A DNA stretch of 64,000 nucleotides from Litorivita sp050633545 (GCA_050633545.1 JBOEGS010000002.1:372001-436000), one strand, 5' to 3'; shown: positions 1 through 9,216, counted from the first letter of the stretch. Notes: generated from the sequence alone by a model not told the origin. Numbers and translations are program-made.

Positions 1-24
1 AAGGCTCTAACATTGCAATTACTG

Positions 25-58
25 CGCCGCTCCCGTTTTGCGACAGGGGCGGCGTTTT
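25..58 (+). terminator. Rho-independent terminator of an upstream gene
   Basis: A GC-rich hairpin (left arm 25-34, right arm 46-54, arms of the form CGCCGCTCCC and GGGGCGGCG) is followed at once by TTTT. It ends transcription coming from a gene left of the window and separates it from the phosphatase gene starting at 90. Confidence 0.7.
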
Positions 59-89
59 CATTTGGATCGCCCTCTCTAAGGATAAACAT

Positions 90-821
90 ATGACCGCGCG
101 CCCGATCTACGTCATCCCCGACATCCACGGCCATCTTGATCAATTGGAGCGCGCTTTGGCCCTTATTGAGGCCGATGGCGGTGCAGGTGCGCGGGTGGTT
201 TTTCTTGGCGATTACATCGACCGCGGCCCTGATTGTCGCGGCGTATTGGACCGGCTGGTTGCCGGTAAACGGGCCGGACGCGATTGGACCTTTCTAAAGG
301 GCAACCATGACCGGATGATGGAATGGTTTCTTGAGCCGGTTCCACGCTGGGATCCGCATTGGATGGTCGGGCTGCACTGGTTTCACGACCGGATCGGCGG
401 CGCGACCACTTTGGCCTCTTACGGCATCGAAGTGAGCGAAGCGCGCCGTTATGGCGAGGTGCATCAAAGCGCGCTTGCTGCGGTGCCCTCGGCACATGTT
501 GAGTTTCTGACAACGCTCAAAACCCACCATGTGGTGAATGATCTATTGTTCGTGCACGCAGGGATCGCGCCCGACGTGCCGCTCGAACAACAGGTTGAAA
601 ATGACCTTGTATGGATACGCGAGCCGTTTCTAAGCCATGAGGGCGCGCATCCGTGGCTGGTCGTGCACGGGCATACCGCGCTTCAAAGGGCGCGCCATTT
701 CGGAAATCGCATCGATCTGGACGGCGGCGCGGCCTACGGTCGCCCCTTGGTCCCTGCGGTGTTTGAGGGGCGCGAGTGCTGGCTTTTGGAGAAATCCGGC
801 CGCATGGCCCTACACCCGTAA
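90..821 (+). CDS. Metallophosphoesterase, serine/threonine protein phosphatase type
   Basis: A 243-residue single-domain calcineurin-like phosphoesterase. The metal-binding signature is complete: DIHGH at residues 11-15, GDYIDRG from 40, GNHD at 71-74, then VHAGI and HGHT in the second half. Together these form the binuclear metal site of PPP-type phosphatases. The family includes bacterial protein phosphatases and ApaH/PrpE-like nucleotide hydrolases, so the substrate is not certain. An AAGGAT ribosome-binding site stands just before the ATG. It stands alone, between a terminator and the thiolase gene 150 bases downstream. No signal peptide is seen, so it should be cytosolic. Confidence 0.88.
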   Translation: MTARPIYVIPDIHGHLDQLERALALIEADGGAGARVVFLGDYIDRGPDCRGVLDRLVAGKRAGRDWTFLKGNHDRMMEWFLEPVPRWDPHWMVGLHWFHDRIGGATTLASYGIEVSEARRYGEVHQSALAAVPSAHVEFLTTLKTHHVVNDLLFVHAGIAPDVPLEQQVENDLVWIREPFLSHEGAHPWLVVHGHTALQRARHFGNRIDLDGGAAYGRPLVPAVFEGRECWLLEKSGRMALHP

Positions 822-973
822 TTCAGGTTCTATTTCAGCCAGATCGCGTCATCGCGCCCCGATCAATGCGAAGGAACCGCGCCGCGCGCATGCTGGTCAT
901 GACGGTAGGTTTTTATGACAGCCCGAAAGAAGCCAAGCATAATGCGCTCAAACGGGAAAATGGAGGACCACCC

Positions 974-2149
974 ATGTCAGATATCGTCATTCTGTCCGGC
1001 GCGCGCACTGCGATCGGAACATTCGGCGGCGCACTTGCCGGAACGCCAACCACGACACTCGGCGCGACCGTCGCGCGCGCCGCATTGGAGCGCGCGGGCG
1101 TTGAGGGCGGACAGATCGGCCATGTGGTCTATGGCAACGTCATCAACACCGAACCGCGCGACATGTATGTCAGCCGCGTGTCCGCCATGGAAGCCGGCAT
1201 CCCCGACACGGTTCCGGCGATGAACGTGAACCGCCTGTGCGGATCGGGCGCACAAGCGATTGTGTCGGTCTATCAATCATTGTTCATGGGCGATGCGGAC
1301 TTCGGCCTTGCGGGCGGCGCCGAAAGCATGAGCCGCGCGCCCTATATCGTGCCAGATCAACGTTGGGGCGCGAAAATGGGCGATATCCGCACCTTGGATA
1401 TGCTTCTGGGCACGCTGAATTGCCCCTTTGGCAGCGGCCATATGGGCGTAACAGCCGAAAACGTCTCGGCCGAACATGACATCAGCCGCGAAGCGCAGGA
1501 CGCCTTTGCCTTGGAAAGTCAAAAGCGCGCCGCAGCGGCGATTGCGGCGGGATATTTCAAAGAGCAAATCACCCCCGTCGAGGTAAAGGTCAAACGCGAG
1601 ATGGTGGCCTTTGAGGTGGACGAGCACCCCAAAGCAACATCGGCCGAGGCTCTCGCAGGCCTGCGCCCCGCCTTCAAAAAAGACGGCAGCGTCACGGCGG
1701 GCAATGCCTCGGGCCTCAATGACGGTGCGGCGGCATTGGTTCTCGCGCGTGCAGAGGCCGCCGAAAAGGCAGGCCTCAAGCCGCTCGCGCGCATCATCGG
1801 TTACGCCCATTCCGGCGTGCGCCCCGAGGTCATGGGAATCGGGCCGATCCCAGCGGTCGAAAGCCTTTTGAAACGCACCGGCATGAGCATTTCCGACTTC
1901 GACGTGATCGAAAGCAACGAAGCCTTTGCCGCGCAGGCACTGGCGGTAAACAAGGGCCTTGGCCTTGATCCGGCCAAGGTCAACCCGAATGGCGGCGCAG
2001 TCGCTCTTGGCCATCCCGTGGGGGCCACTGGCGCAATCATCACCGTTAAGGCTCTATATGAATTGGAGCGGATCGGCGGAAGCAAGGCCTTGATCACCAT
2101 GTGCATCGGCGGCGGTCAGGGCATCGCATTGGCGATCGAGCGTCTCTAA
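974..2149 (+). CDS. phaA: Acetyl-CoA acetyltransferase (thiolase)
   Basis: A 391-residue biosynthetic-type thiolase that condenses two acetyl-CoA into acetoacetyl-CoA, the first step toward polyhydroxybutyrate or acetoacetate; the reaction is reversible. The nucleophilic cysteine is Cys89 in the NRLCGSG motif. The second active site is seen as GHPVGATG (His347) and CIGGGQG (Cys377). The reading frame is open from 776, but the start at 974 is chosen because GGAGGA lies directly upstream and the protein then begins at the family's usual N-terminus. No reductase or synthase gene of a PHB operon is adjacent, so the alternative name atoB would be equally fair. Confidence 0.93.
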   Translation: MSDIVILSGARTAIGTFGGALAGTPTTTLGATVARAALERAGVEGGQIGHVVYGNVINTEPRDMYVSRVSAMEAGIPDTVPAMNVNRLCGSGAQAIVSVYQSLFMGDADFGLAGGAESMSRAPYIVPDQRWGAKMGDIRTLDMLLGTLNCPFGSGHMGVTAENVSAEHDISREAQDAFALESQKRAAAAIAAGYFKEQITPVEVKVKREMVAFEVDEHPKATSAEALAGLRPAFKKDGSVTAGNASGLNDGAAALVLARAEAAEKAGLKPLARIIGYAHSGVRPEVMGIGPIPAVESLLKRTGMSISDFDVIESNEAFAAQALAVNKGLGLDPAKVNPNGGAVALGHPVGATGAIITVKALYELERIGGSKALITMCIGGGQGIALAIERL

Positions 2150-2170
2150 CCCCTATTTGCGCACAAACGC

Positions 2171-2206
2171 AAAACGCGCGGCCCGCTCGGGACCGCGCGT
2201 TTTTTA
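2171..2206 (+). terminator. Rho-independent terminator of the thiolase gene
   Basis: Perfect 11-bp hairpin arms (2171-2181 and 2193-2203, AAAACGCGCGG against its complement) followed by a T run. The gene on the other strand ends 17 bases further on, so the hairpin may serve both directions. Confidence 0.88.
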
Positions 2207-2222
2207 TTGAAACGGGCTGCAA

Positions 2223-3251
2223 TCAGTTGCGCGCGACAGTCAGATCGTTGAGCAGGCTGCGCAAGACCAGAAAATCGCCAACCGCATCGCAAGCGGGCAT
2301 CTGTAGCGTCAGATCATGCACTTTAAGCGGGCCGCCTGCGCCGGTTTGCATCGTCTGTGCGTCAACCTCACGTCCGCAATTCGCGGTGGTGACCTCGGCT
2401 TCGACGCTCAGCGCCACTTCACCCTCAAGCGTTGCCGTGCCGGTGGGGAAAGTATAGACTTCGGCCAAGGACGGCTCTGCCGCTGTGCTATCGCCAAGCG
2501 GCGTGATAAACCCGCCGATCCCGCGTGCCGCCGCCGCCATATCGCGGGCGCGCTCGGCCCATACATGTCCTTCGCCACCGTAGTCGGCGTCATATTCGCG
2601 GGCATGGATTTGCAATCCGCTGTCGCCTTTCCACTGCACCGCCACACGGTCGTAGAAGGCCAAGGAGGAGACTTCTGTATTGGCCACGGCGCCCTCACCG
2701 CTGGCAAAGGCCGCGATGAAAACCGCATCCTCCGCCAAGGCCGGAACCGTGATCGACAGCTTGCCGTCGTCTGACGTCACTTGCGTGAACATCAAGCCGC
2801 TGTGGTGGATCGTAAGGCGCGCATTCCCGAGGCAAGGCGCGTCCAGCGCCAAGTCAACCATCGCGGCGGCTGTCGGCTCTGCGGTCATTGTGACCTCGCA
2901 GCCAAAGCTCGGCGCTGGCTCGTCTTGGGGCAAGGCGCCGACGGGCGTATCGCGCAATGTTGCATGGCGCAGTTGCGGCATGTCCGGCAAGGCCATCTTG
3001 TCCTGCGCGGCCGTGGCTTTGATCGCGGAGGCCCCGGAAATCGGTTTAGGCGCCAAGGCCGCAGTATGCGTAATCCCTTCGATTTCGAGCGCTTGGGATT
3101 GCGGCGCCGGGCCTTTGGGAACCAAGGACTGCGCGACGACCTGCGGAACACCGGCAGGCGCCTGCGCGCTTCCGTTTTGCATCACAAAACCGATGCCCAA
3201 TGCAGCGGCAAAGGTGCCTCCGGCCATTACATAGCGTTTCACGTTGATCAT
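2223..3251 (-). CDS. Conserved envelope protein of unknown function downstream of secA
   Basis: A 342-residue protein that I cannot assign to a family. It begins with a short basic stretch (MINVKRY) and a hydrophobic segment to about residue 26, an uncleaved anchor or signal peptide. A low-complexity Ala/Pro/Gln linker follows to about residue 100. The rest is a probably beta-rich periplasmic region with two Cys pairs, one near SFGCEVTM and ALDAPCLG and one near NCGREV and QMPACDAV, which could be disulphides. A GTG start four codons earlier exists, but GGAGGG lies correctly only for the ATG at 3251. It follows secA on the same strand with a terminator between. A link to protein export is only a guess from position. 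Confidence 0.75.
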   Translation of the reverse strand: MINVKRYVMAGGTFAAALGIGFVMQNGSAQAPAGVPQVVAQSLVPKGPAPQSQALEIEGITHTAALAPKPISGASAIKATAAQDKMALPDMPQLRHATLRDTPVGALPQDEPAPSFGCEVTMTAEPTAAAMVDLALDAPCLGNARLTIHHSGLMFTQVTSDDGKLSITVPALAEDAVFIAAFASGEGAVANTEVSSLAFYDRVAVQWKGDSGLQIHAREYDADYGGEGHVWAERARDMAAAARGIGGFITPLGDSTAAEPSLAEVYTFPTGTATLEGEVALSVEAEVTTANCGREVDAQTMQTGAGGPLKVHDLTLQMPACDAVGDFLVLRSLLNDLTVARN

Positions 3252-3385
3252 ATCGCCCTCCACGAGCCCACTCTTGTCGAGACCAAGTATCGGCGCGAAA
3301 AGAGACCCGCGTGTGGCGCGCGGGGGGAGTCATTCAGGCAATGTTAAGGCAGGCCGAACGCGGATTGCGCACGGGTCACCGACGC

Positions 3386-3418
3386 AAAAACCGTCCCGAA
3401 CAATAAGATCGGGACGGT
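3386..3418 (-). terminator. Rho-independent terminator of secA
   Basis: Ten-bp perfect hairpin (3390-3399 with 3409-3418, ACCGTCCCGA and its complement). Read on the minus strand it is followed by five T residues. It lies 21 bases after the secA stop codon. Confidence 0.88.
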
Positions 3419-3439
3419 CTATTCTTGGCGAAAGGCGGC

Positions 3440-6148
3440 TTAGGCGAGCTTGCCGTGGCAATGTTTGAATTTGTTGCCCGACCCGCAAGGACACGGATCA
3501 TTGCGCCCCGGATTGCCCCAAGTGGCGCGGTCATTCTCGTCGAAACCCTCGGCTGCTGCGCCCTCAGGCGCGGCCCCACCGGCGTCGGCCTGCGCACCAT
3601 CAGCCGCGGCTTGGAGCTGTGCCTGCTGCTGGGCGATCTGCGCCAGCATCTGCTGCTGCTGCTCTTCGCTCATCGGCTCCACACGCGCCAACCGCTGGGT
3701 GACGTCTTCGCGCAGACTGTCGAGCATCATCTCGAAGAGTTGGAAGGCTTCGTTCTTGTATTCGTTCAACGGATCGCGCTGCGCATAAGCGCGGAAGTTC
3801 ACCACCGAGCGCAGATGCTCAAGCGTCAAAAGATGCTCGCGCCATTTGCCGTCAATCGTTTGCAGCAAAATCTGCTTCTCGATCATCCGCATATTTTCGG
3901 GGCCGAATTTCTCGGCCTTGGCGGCCATTTGCTCGGCCGTGGCCTTCTCGAGACGTTCGGCGATTTCTTCGTCGTCCACGCCCTCTTCGGCGGCCCATTC
4001 GATCACGGGCAGATCAAGGTTCAGCCGCTCGATCACAGCGGCATAAAGCCCTTCGGTGTTCCACTGGTCGGCGTAGGTTTTCGGCGGCATGAACTCTTCG
4101 ACCATATCGTCGATGACCTGCTCGCGCATATCCTCGGCGATTTCCGACAGGTCTTCGGCTTCCATGATCTCGCGGCGCTGCGCAAAGATCACCTTACGTT
4201 GCTCGTTCATCACGTCATCGAATTTCAAAAGCTGCTTGCGGATGTCAAAGTTGCGCCCTTCGACTTTGGCCTGCGCGCGCTCGAGGGATTTGTTCACCCA
4301 TGGGTGCACAATCGCCTCGCCCTCTTTCATGCCCAGCGACGAGAGCACTTTTTCCAAGCGCTCGGAGCCGAAAATCCGCATCAGATCATCTTCGAGCGAG
4401 AGGTAGAAGGACGAACGCCCCGGATCGCCCTGACGGCCCGAACGACCGCGCAACTGGTTGTCGATGCGGCGGCTTTCGTGGCGCTCGGTGGCCAGAACAA
4501 AAAGCCCGCCAGCGTCGAGAACCTTTTGTTTCTCATCGGCGTGCTCGGCCTCGATCCGCGCGCGGATCTGGTCGGGATGCGCCTCGGGATCGGCCTCCAG
4601 AGCTTCCAGCACCTTCATCTCGACGTTGCCGCCAAGTTGGATATCGGTCCCGCGGCCCGCCATATTGGTCGCAATCGTCACCGCGCCGAATTTGCCCGCA
4701 TCGGCAACAATCTGCGCCTCGCGCTCGTGCTGGCGCGCGTTCAAAACGTCATGCTTGATCCCTGCTGTTTCCAGCATCTGCGACAGGGCTTCGGATTTCT
4801 CGATGGAGGTTGTGCCGACCAAAATCGGTTGCCCCTTGGCCGTTGCCTCTTTGATCGTCTCGACGATGGCGGCGTATTTTTCGCGGGCGGTGCGGTAAAC
4901 GGCGTCGTCTTCATCGACACGCTGGATCGGACGGTTGGTCGGCACTTCGACCACGCCCAGCCCGTAGATCTCGGAAAATTCCTCGGCCTCGGTGGTCGCC
5001 GTGCCAGTCATGCCCGACAAGGTGTCATAGAGGCGGAAATAGTTTTGGAATGTCACCTGCGCGAGCGTGGTGTTTTCGGGCTGGATGGCGACGCCCTCTT
5101 TGGCCTCGATCGCTTGGTGCAAACCTTCGGACAACCGCCGTCCGGGCATCATCCGGCCGGTGAACTCGTCGATCAGAACGACCTCTTCGCCGCGCACGAT
5201 GTAATCCTTGTCGCGGTTGAACAATTTATGCGCGCGCAGGGCTTGGTTGACGTGGTGCACCACGGTGGTGTTTTCGGCGTCATAAAGCGTCGTGCCCTCT
5301 TCGAGCAACTCGCGCGACAAAAGCAGGTTTTCGAGGAAGTCGTTGCCCTCCTCGGTATAGGTCACCGAGCGGGTTTTCTCATCAATCGAATAGTGGTCAT
5401 CCGTCAATTCGGGGATCACCGTGTTAATGGTTTGATAGAGCTCGGAGCGATCCTCGGAAGGGCCGGAGATGATCAGCGGCGTGCGCGCCTCGTCGATCAA
5501 GATGCTATCGACCTCATCGACCACGGCGAAATTATGCCCGCGTTGGAACATCTGCGACAGTTCCGATTTCATGTTGTCGCGCAGGTAGTCAAAGCCAAGC
5601 TCGTTGTTGGTCGCATAGGTCACATCGGCGCCGTAAGCCTCTTGTTTCTCATGCTCGGGCTGGCCGGGATAAACCACACCGGTGGTCAAGCCCAAGGCGC
5701 CGTAGACTTTGCTCATCCATTCGGCATCGCGCTTGGCAAGGTAATCGTTGACCGTCACGATGTGGACACCCTTGCCGGTCAGCGCGTTCAAATAGGACGG
5801 GAAAGTCGCCACAAGGGTTTTACCCTCGCCGGTCTTCATCTCGGCAATGTTGCCTTGGTGCAGGAAAATGCCGCCCATCAGCTGTGTGTCAAAGGCCCGC
5901 AGACCCAAGGCGCGGCGCGCCGCTTCGCGGCAATTGGCAAAGGCTTCGGGCAACAATGCTTCAAGGCTCTCGCCGCCTTTCGCACGGTCCGACAGCTCGC
6001 GGGTCTTGGCGATGATCTCTTCGTCGGCGAGTTTTTCAAACTCGGGCTCGAGCGCGTTGATCTTCTCTACAATCGGGCGCGTCGCCTTGATTTTACGGTC
6101 ATTCGGCGTGCCGAAAACCTTTTTGGCGATTGTTCCGAGTCCCAGCAT
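3440..6148 (-). CDS. secA: Preprotein translocase ATPase SecA
   Basis: A 902-residue ATPase that drives secretory preproteins through SecYEG. The Walker A region (MKTGEGKTL, about residue 100) and the DEAD-type box VDEVDSIL are in NBD1. The second motor domain carries GRGTDIQLGG and the arginine-finger region QLRGRSGRQGDPG. The C-terminus has the zinc-binding tail NDPCPCGSGNKFKHCHG, which contacts SecB and phospholipids. The length is normal for alphaproteobacteria. It is divergent from the periplasmic chaperone gene ppiC, and secB lies in the same window near 56.2 kb. A very long open frame on the opposite strand is a codon-bias shadow. Confidence 0.98.
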   Translation of the reverse strand: MLGLGTIAKKVFGTPNDRKIKATRPIVEKINALEPEFEKLADEEIIAKTRELSDRAKGGESLEALLPEAFANCREAARRALGLRAFDTQLMGGIFLHQGNIAEMKTGEGKTLVATFPSYLNALTGKGVHIVTVNDYLAKRDAEWMSKVYGALGLTTGVVYPGQPEHEKQEAYGADVTYATNNELGFDYLRDNMKSELSQMFQRGHNFAVVDEVDSILIDEARTPLIISGPSEDRSELYQTINTVIPELTDDHYSIDEKTRSVTYTEEGNDFLENLLLSRELLEEGTTLYDAENTTVVHHVNQALRAHKLFNRDKDYIVRGEEVVLIDEFTGRMMPGRRLSEGLHQAIEAKEGVAIQPENTTLAQVTFQNYFRLYDTLSGMTGTATTEAEEFSEIYGLGVVEVPTNRPIQRVDEDDAVYRTAREKYAAIVETIKEATAKGQPILVGTTSIEKSEALSQMLETAGIKHDVLNARQHEREAQIVADAGKFGAVTIATNMAGRGTDIQLGGNVEMKVLEALEADPEAHPDQIRARIEAEHADEKQKVLDAGGLFVLATERHESRRIDNQLRGRSGRQGDPGRSSFYLSLEDDLMRIFGSERLEKVLSSLGMKEGEAIVHPWVNKSLERAQAKVEGRNFDIRKQLLKFDDVMNEQRKVIFAQRREIMEAEDLSEIAEDMREQVIDDMVEEFMPPKTYADQWNTEGLYAAVIERLNLDLPVIEWAAEEGVDDEEIAERLEKATAEQMAAKAEKFGPENMRMIEKQILLQTIDGKWREHLLTLEHLRSVVNFRAYAQRDPLNEYKNEAFQLFEMMLDSLREDVTQRLARVEPMSEEQQQQMLAQIAQQQAQLQAAADGAQADAGGAAPEGAAAEGFDENDRATWGNPGRNDPCPCGSGNKFKHCHGKLA

Positions 6149-6325
6149 TCTCTATCCGTTCCGGTCATTGACGACATTGTGGCCTATGGGTGCTTGCCCC
6201 GTTTCGCGCCCCACCCTACAACAGTGCAAAGTGTGCTCTTGGCCTTGTTCACAAGGCGATGTAAGGGCCCGCTAAACCCGTGTCAACGCCGCGCGGCCTT
6301 GCCGCCTCTCTTGAAGGACCAAACG

Positions 6326-7204
6326 ATGCACCGAACCCTCAGTCTTGCCCCCCGCAGCCTTTTGTCCGCAGTCGCGGCCTCGACCCTCGCGGTGGCACTG
6401 GCATGGGCCGCACCAAGCCGCGCCGAAGACCTGAGCCCCGCAACCGTTGTTGCCACGGTCAATGGCGAAGACATCACCCTTGGCCAGATGGCGATTGCGC
6501 GGTCCAACCTGCCAGAGCAATACAAGCAACTGCCCGACGAGGTTCTGTTTTCGGGAATTTTGGACCAGCTGGTGCAGCAAACCGTCCTGTCGCAATCCTT
6601 TGATGGACCCGAGCCCGCCTATATCGGCATCGTTTTGCAAAATCAAAAGCGCTCGCTTCTGGCTTCCGAAGTGATCGACCGGCTTTTGGCGGGTGCGGCA
6701 ACCGAAGCCGACGTCAAAGCCGCCTATGAAGAGGCCTACGGCAATGCCGATCCGGCGCCCGAATACAACGCCTCGCATATCCTCGTCGAAACCGAAGAGG
6801 CGGCGCAAGCCTTGATCGAAGAGCTCAACAGCGGCGCGGATTTCGCCGCCCTTGCAAAAGAAAAGTCCACCGGCCCCTCGGGTCCCAACGGCGGCGCGCT
6901 CAATTGGTTTGGCGCGGGCATGATGGTAAAACCCTTTGAGGATGCGGTTAAAGAGCTAAGTGAAGGCGATATATCCGGACCTGTGCAAACGCAGTTCGGC
7001 TGGCATGTGATCAAATTGAACCAAAAGCGGTTTGCAGATGCGCCGAGCCTTGAAGAAGTGCGCGCAGAGCTTGAGGATATGATCCGTCAGAAAGTCGTGG
7101 AGGGCCGCATTCAGGACCTCACCAGCGAGGCCGACATCGACCGCAGCGCAGAAACCCAGATCGATCCTTCGGTTCTGGCACGTCCGGATTTCATGGAGCA
7201 ATAA
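6326..7204 (+). CDS. Parvulin-type peptidyl-prolyl cis-trans isomerase, exported
   Basis: A 292-residue periplasmic foldase. A signal peptide occupies about residues 1-33, with a basic start, a hydrophobic Ala/Leu core and an AAPSRA-type cleavage region. A SurA-like N-terminal helical part follows. The parvulin domain runs from about residue 145 (NASHILV) through the GPNGGALNWF loop to FGWHVIKL. Substrates would be unfolded envelope proteins emerging from Sec. The frame is open far upstream across antisense secA, but GAAGGA before the ATG at 6326 and the signal peptide fix the start. argJ begins one base after the stop, so the two are cotranscribed. Confidence 0.92.
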   Translation: MHRTLSLAPRSLLSAVAASTLAVALAWAAPSRAEDLSPATVVATVNGEDITLGQMAIARSNLPEQYKQLPDEVLFSGILDQLVQQTVLSQSFDGPEPAYIGIVLQNQKRSLLASEVIDRLLAGAATEADVKAAYEEAYGNADPAPEYNASHILVETEEAAQALIEELNSGADFAALAKEKSTGPSGPNGGALNWFGAGMMVKPFEDAVKELSEGDISGPVQTQFGWHVIKLNQKRFADAPSLEEVRAELEDMIRQKVVEGRIQDLTSEADIDRSAETQIDPSVLARPDFMEQ

Positions 7205-7205
7205 A

Positions 7206-8432
7206 ATGGCGAAAATTACCAAGCAATCGCCGCTGGCCCCCGCGCATTTTCCGCAACTTCCGCAAATTGACGGCGTGCGTTTCGCAACGGCGCAAGCCGG
7301 CGTGCGTTACCAAGGGCGCACCGATGTGATGCTCGCCGAATTGATCCCCGGAACGGCGATTGCGGGCACTTTCACCCGCTCTGCAACCCGCTCTGCGGCG
7401 GTTCTCGATTGCCAAGAAAAAATCGGCGGCGCGAATGACGCAGGTGCGGCAATTATCGTCAATTCGGGCAATGCCAATGCCTTTACCGGCAGCAATGGCC
7501 GCAAGGCCGCAAAGGCCGTGACCACTGCGGTTGCGGATATGATGGGCCTGCCTGAGGCGCGCGTCTTTTCATCTTCGACCGGCGTCATCGGCGAGGTATT
7601 GCCCGACGCGCGTATCACCGCAAAGATTGCAGAATTGAAGGACAGTCTGGACGCCAGCGCGATCGAACCCGCCGCCCGCGCGATCATGACCACAGACACC
7701 TTCCCGAAAGGCGCAAGCGCCGAGGTCCAGATCGGCGGCAAAGCCGTGAAAATCGCGGGTATTGCCAAAGGTTCGGGCATGATCGCGCCGGATATGGCGA
7801 CGATGCTGGTCTATCTCTTCACCGATGCAAAGATTGACCAAGGCGCCTTTCAATCGCTGGTCTCGGCCCACACCGACAGCACATTCAATTGCATCACTGT
7901 GGACAGCGACACATCGACCTCTGACACATTGATCGCCTGCGCAACCGGCGCATCGGGCGTCGATGTCACGGGCGATGAGGGGTTTGCCGCCGCCCTGCAT
8001 GGTGTGATGCTCGATCTCGCCCATCAGGTGATCCGCGATGGTGAAGGCGCCACGAAGTTCGTCGAAATCACCGTGCGCAGCGCCGCAACAGATGCCGATG
8101 CGCGCACGCATGCTTTGGCAATCGCAAACTCTCCCTTGGTCAAAACCGCCATCGCGGGCGAAGACCCCAATTGGGGCCGGATCGTCATGGCCGTTGGCAA
8201 ATCCGGTGCCGCTGCCGACCGCGATCTGCTCGGTATTACCTTTGGCGAAGTGCGCGTCGCCGAGAACGGTTGGGTGCACCCCGATTACAAAGAGGCCGAT
8301 GCCGCAGCCCATATGAAGGGTGAGGAAATTCGCATTGGCGTAGATATCGGCCTCGGCACCGGAGCGGCCACGATTTGGACCTGTGACCTGACGCATGGAT
8401 ATATCGACATCAACGCCGATTATCGCTCATGA
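7206..8432 (+). CDS. argJ: Bifunctional ornithine acetyltransferase / N-acetylglutamate synthase ArgJ
   Basis: A 408-residue ArgJ of arginine biosynthesis, which moves the acetyl group from N-acetylornithine to glutamate and so recycles it. The self-cleavage site is intact: GSGMIAPDMATML, with Thr199 becoming the N-terminus and nucleophile of the beta chain. Whether it also uses acetyl-CoA (bifunctional) or not cannot be told from sequence alone. It sits directly after the foldase gene and overlaps mutT by four bases (ATGA), so translation is coupled. argG, a later step in the pathway, is also in the window near 33 kb but not linked. Confidence 0.97.
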   Translation: MAKITKQSPLAPAHFPQLPQIDGVRFATAQAGVRYQGRTDVMLAELIPGTAIAGTFTRSATRSAAVLDCQEKIGGANDAGAAIIVNSGNANAFTGSNGRKAAKAVTTAVADMMGLPEARVFSSSTGVIGEVLPDARITAKIAELKDSLDASAIEPAARAIMTTDTFPKGASAEVQIGGKAVKIAGIAKGSGMIAPDMATMLVYLFTDAKIDQGAFQSLVSAHTDSTFNCITVDSDTSTSDTLIACATGASGVDVTGDEGFAAALHGVMLDLAHQVIRDGEGATKFVEITVRSAATDADARTHALAIANSPLVKTAIAGEDPNWGRIVMAVGKSGAAADRDLLGITFGEVRVAENGWVHPDYKEADAAAHMKGEEIRIGVDIGLGTGAATIWTCDLTHGYIDINADYRS

Positions 8433-8827
8433 CGGTTCTGCTGGTCTCTGCTGTTGCGCTGATCGATGCGGATGGGCGGGTTTTGCTCGCCCAACGCCCT
8501 GAAGGCAAAAGCATGGCCGGTCTGTGGGAGTTTCCGGGCGGCAAGGTCGAGGACGGCGAGACGCCCGAGGCCGCGCTGATCCGCGAGCTTCATGAGGAGC
8601 TAGGCATCGAGACGTGGAACTCTTGCCTCGCTCCGCTGACCTTTGCATCGCACAGCTACGACAGCTTCCATTTGCTGATGCCGCTCTTTGCCTGCCGCAA
8701 ATGGGAGGGTATTGCGCGCCCAAAAGAAGGCCAGACGCTCAAATGGGTACCGCCAAAAAACCTGCGCGATTACCCGATGCCGCCTGCTGACATTCCACTG
8801 ATTCCCATCTTGCGGGATTGGCTATAA
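8429..8827 (+). CDS. mutT: 8-oxo-dGTP diphosphatase MutT
   Basis: A 132-residue Nudix hydrolase that removes oxidised guanine nucleotides from the pool. The Nudix box is complete at residues 38-60, with the glutamates of REXXEE at Glu53, Glu56 and Glu57. Length and the FPGGKVEDGE context match MutT proper rather than generic Nudix enzymes. Start and argJ stop overlap in ATGA. Last gene of the ppiC-argJ-mutT operon; no clear terminator follows. Confidence 0.92.
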   Translation: MTVLLVSAVALIDADGRVLLAQRPEGKSMAGLWEFPGGKVEDGETPEAALIRELHEELGIETWNSCLAPLTFASHSYDSFHLLMPLFACRKWEGIARPKEGQTLKWVPPKNLRDYPMPPADIPLIPILRDWL

Positions 8828-9027
8828 TTTACCCACTGTTTCCATTTGCAAGAAAATGAGACAGCATTTTCGCCTGTCAATGGGAATTTGCACAATATTT
8901 CCGCATATATGGTGAATATTCTACTTCATATTGTTTCTTAAATTTGTAACAATTAACCATGACGTAGAGTTAGGGACAATTTAACTCAACCGATGGACAC
9001 TACATTTCGTAACTGGGGAGACTCGAA
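8828..9027. other. AT-rich intergenic region upstream of the 44-codon gene
   Basis: Two hundred bases that are clearly more AT-rich than the surrounding genes, with a weak hairpin (GACAG and CTGTC arms near 8863-8881) after mutT. The stretch TTGTAACAATTAACC near 8944 lies where a promoter for the small gene at 9028 should be, but I cannot name a convincing -35/-10 pair. Confidence 0.5.
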
Positions 9028-9162
9028 ATGCTACGCACTATTGTTATGGGCAGCTATATCTCTGTCCAAGGGACTTTTGTTCGCTCGCTTCCGAACGGCA
9101 AAGTCGAAGTTCGTGTTGGTGACAAAACGTTTACCGGTAAACCTGTCTCGGACGCGGCCTAA
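9028..9162 (+). CDS. Small conserved-looking protein, 44 residues
   Basis: A short gene preceded by GGGGAGA eight bases before the ATG. The product starts MLRTIVMGSYISVQGTF and continues with a Val/Gly/Lys-rich second half, VRVGDKTFTGKPVSDAA at the end. It looks like a tiny beta-rich domain with no Cys, signal peptide or membrane segment. I associate proteins of this pattern (MxRTIVMG, VQG, VRVG) with roseobacters, from memory and without a named function. A longer overlapping frame (8993-9253) has no ribosome-binding site and poor composition. It is monocistronic, between AT-rich DNA and a hairpin at 9190. Confidence 0.7.
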   Translation: MLRTIVMGSYISVQGTFVRSLPNGKVEVRVGDKTFTGKPVSDAA

Positions 9163-9189
9163 CTCGGTCGTTTACTACCACTCACATCA

Positions 9190-9216
9190 TTTGCTTGGGC
9201 GTCCGCGCCCCGCAAA
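9190..9216 (+). terminator. Hairpin after the small gene, possible terminator
   Basis: Arms TTTGC..GGGCG (9190-9201) and CGCCC.GCAAA (9206-9216) around a TCCG loop, with one bulge. No T run follows, so termination is uncertain. Confidence 0.35.

Noticed and set aside
3425..6325. Very long open frame antisense to secA, apparently fused to ppiC
   Set aside because: The antisense part has His/Leu/Gly-rich, unnatural composition and no start signal. SecA is intact on the other strand. The open frame results from codon bias in GC-rich DNA.
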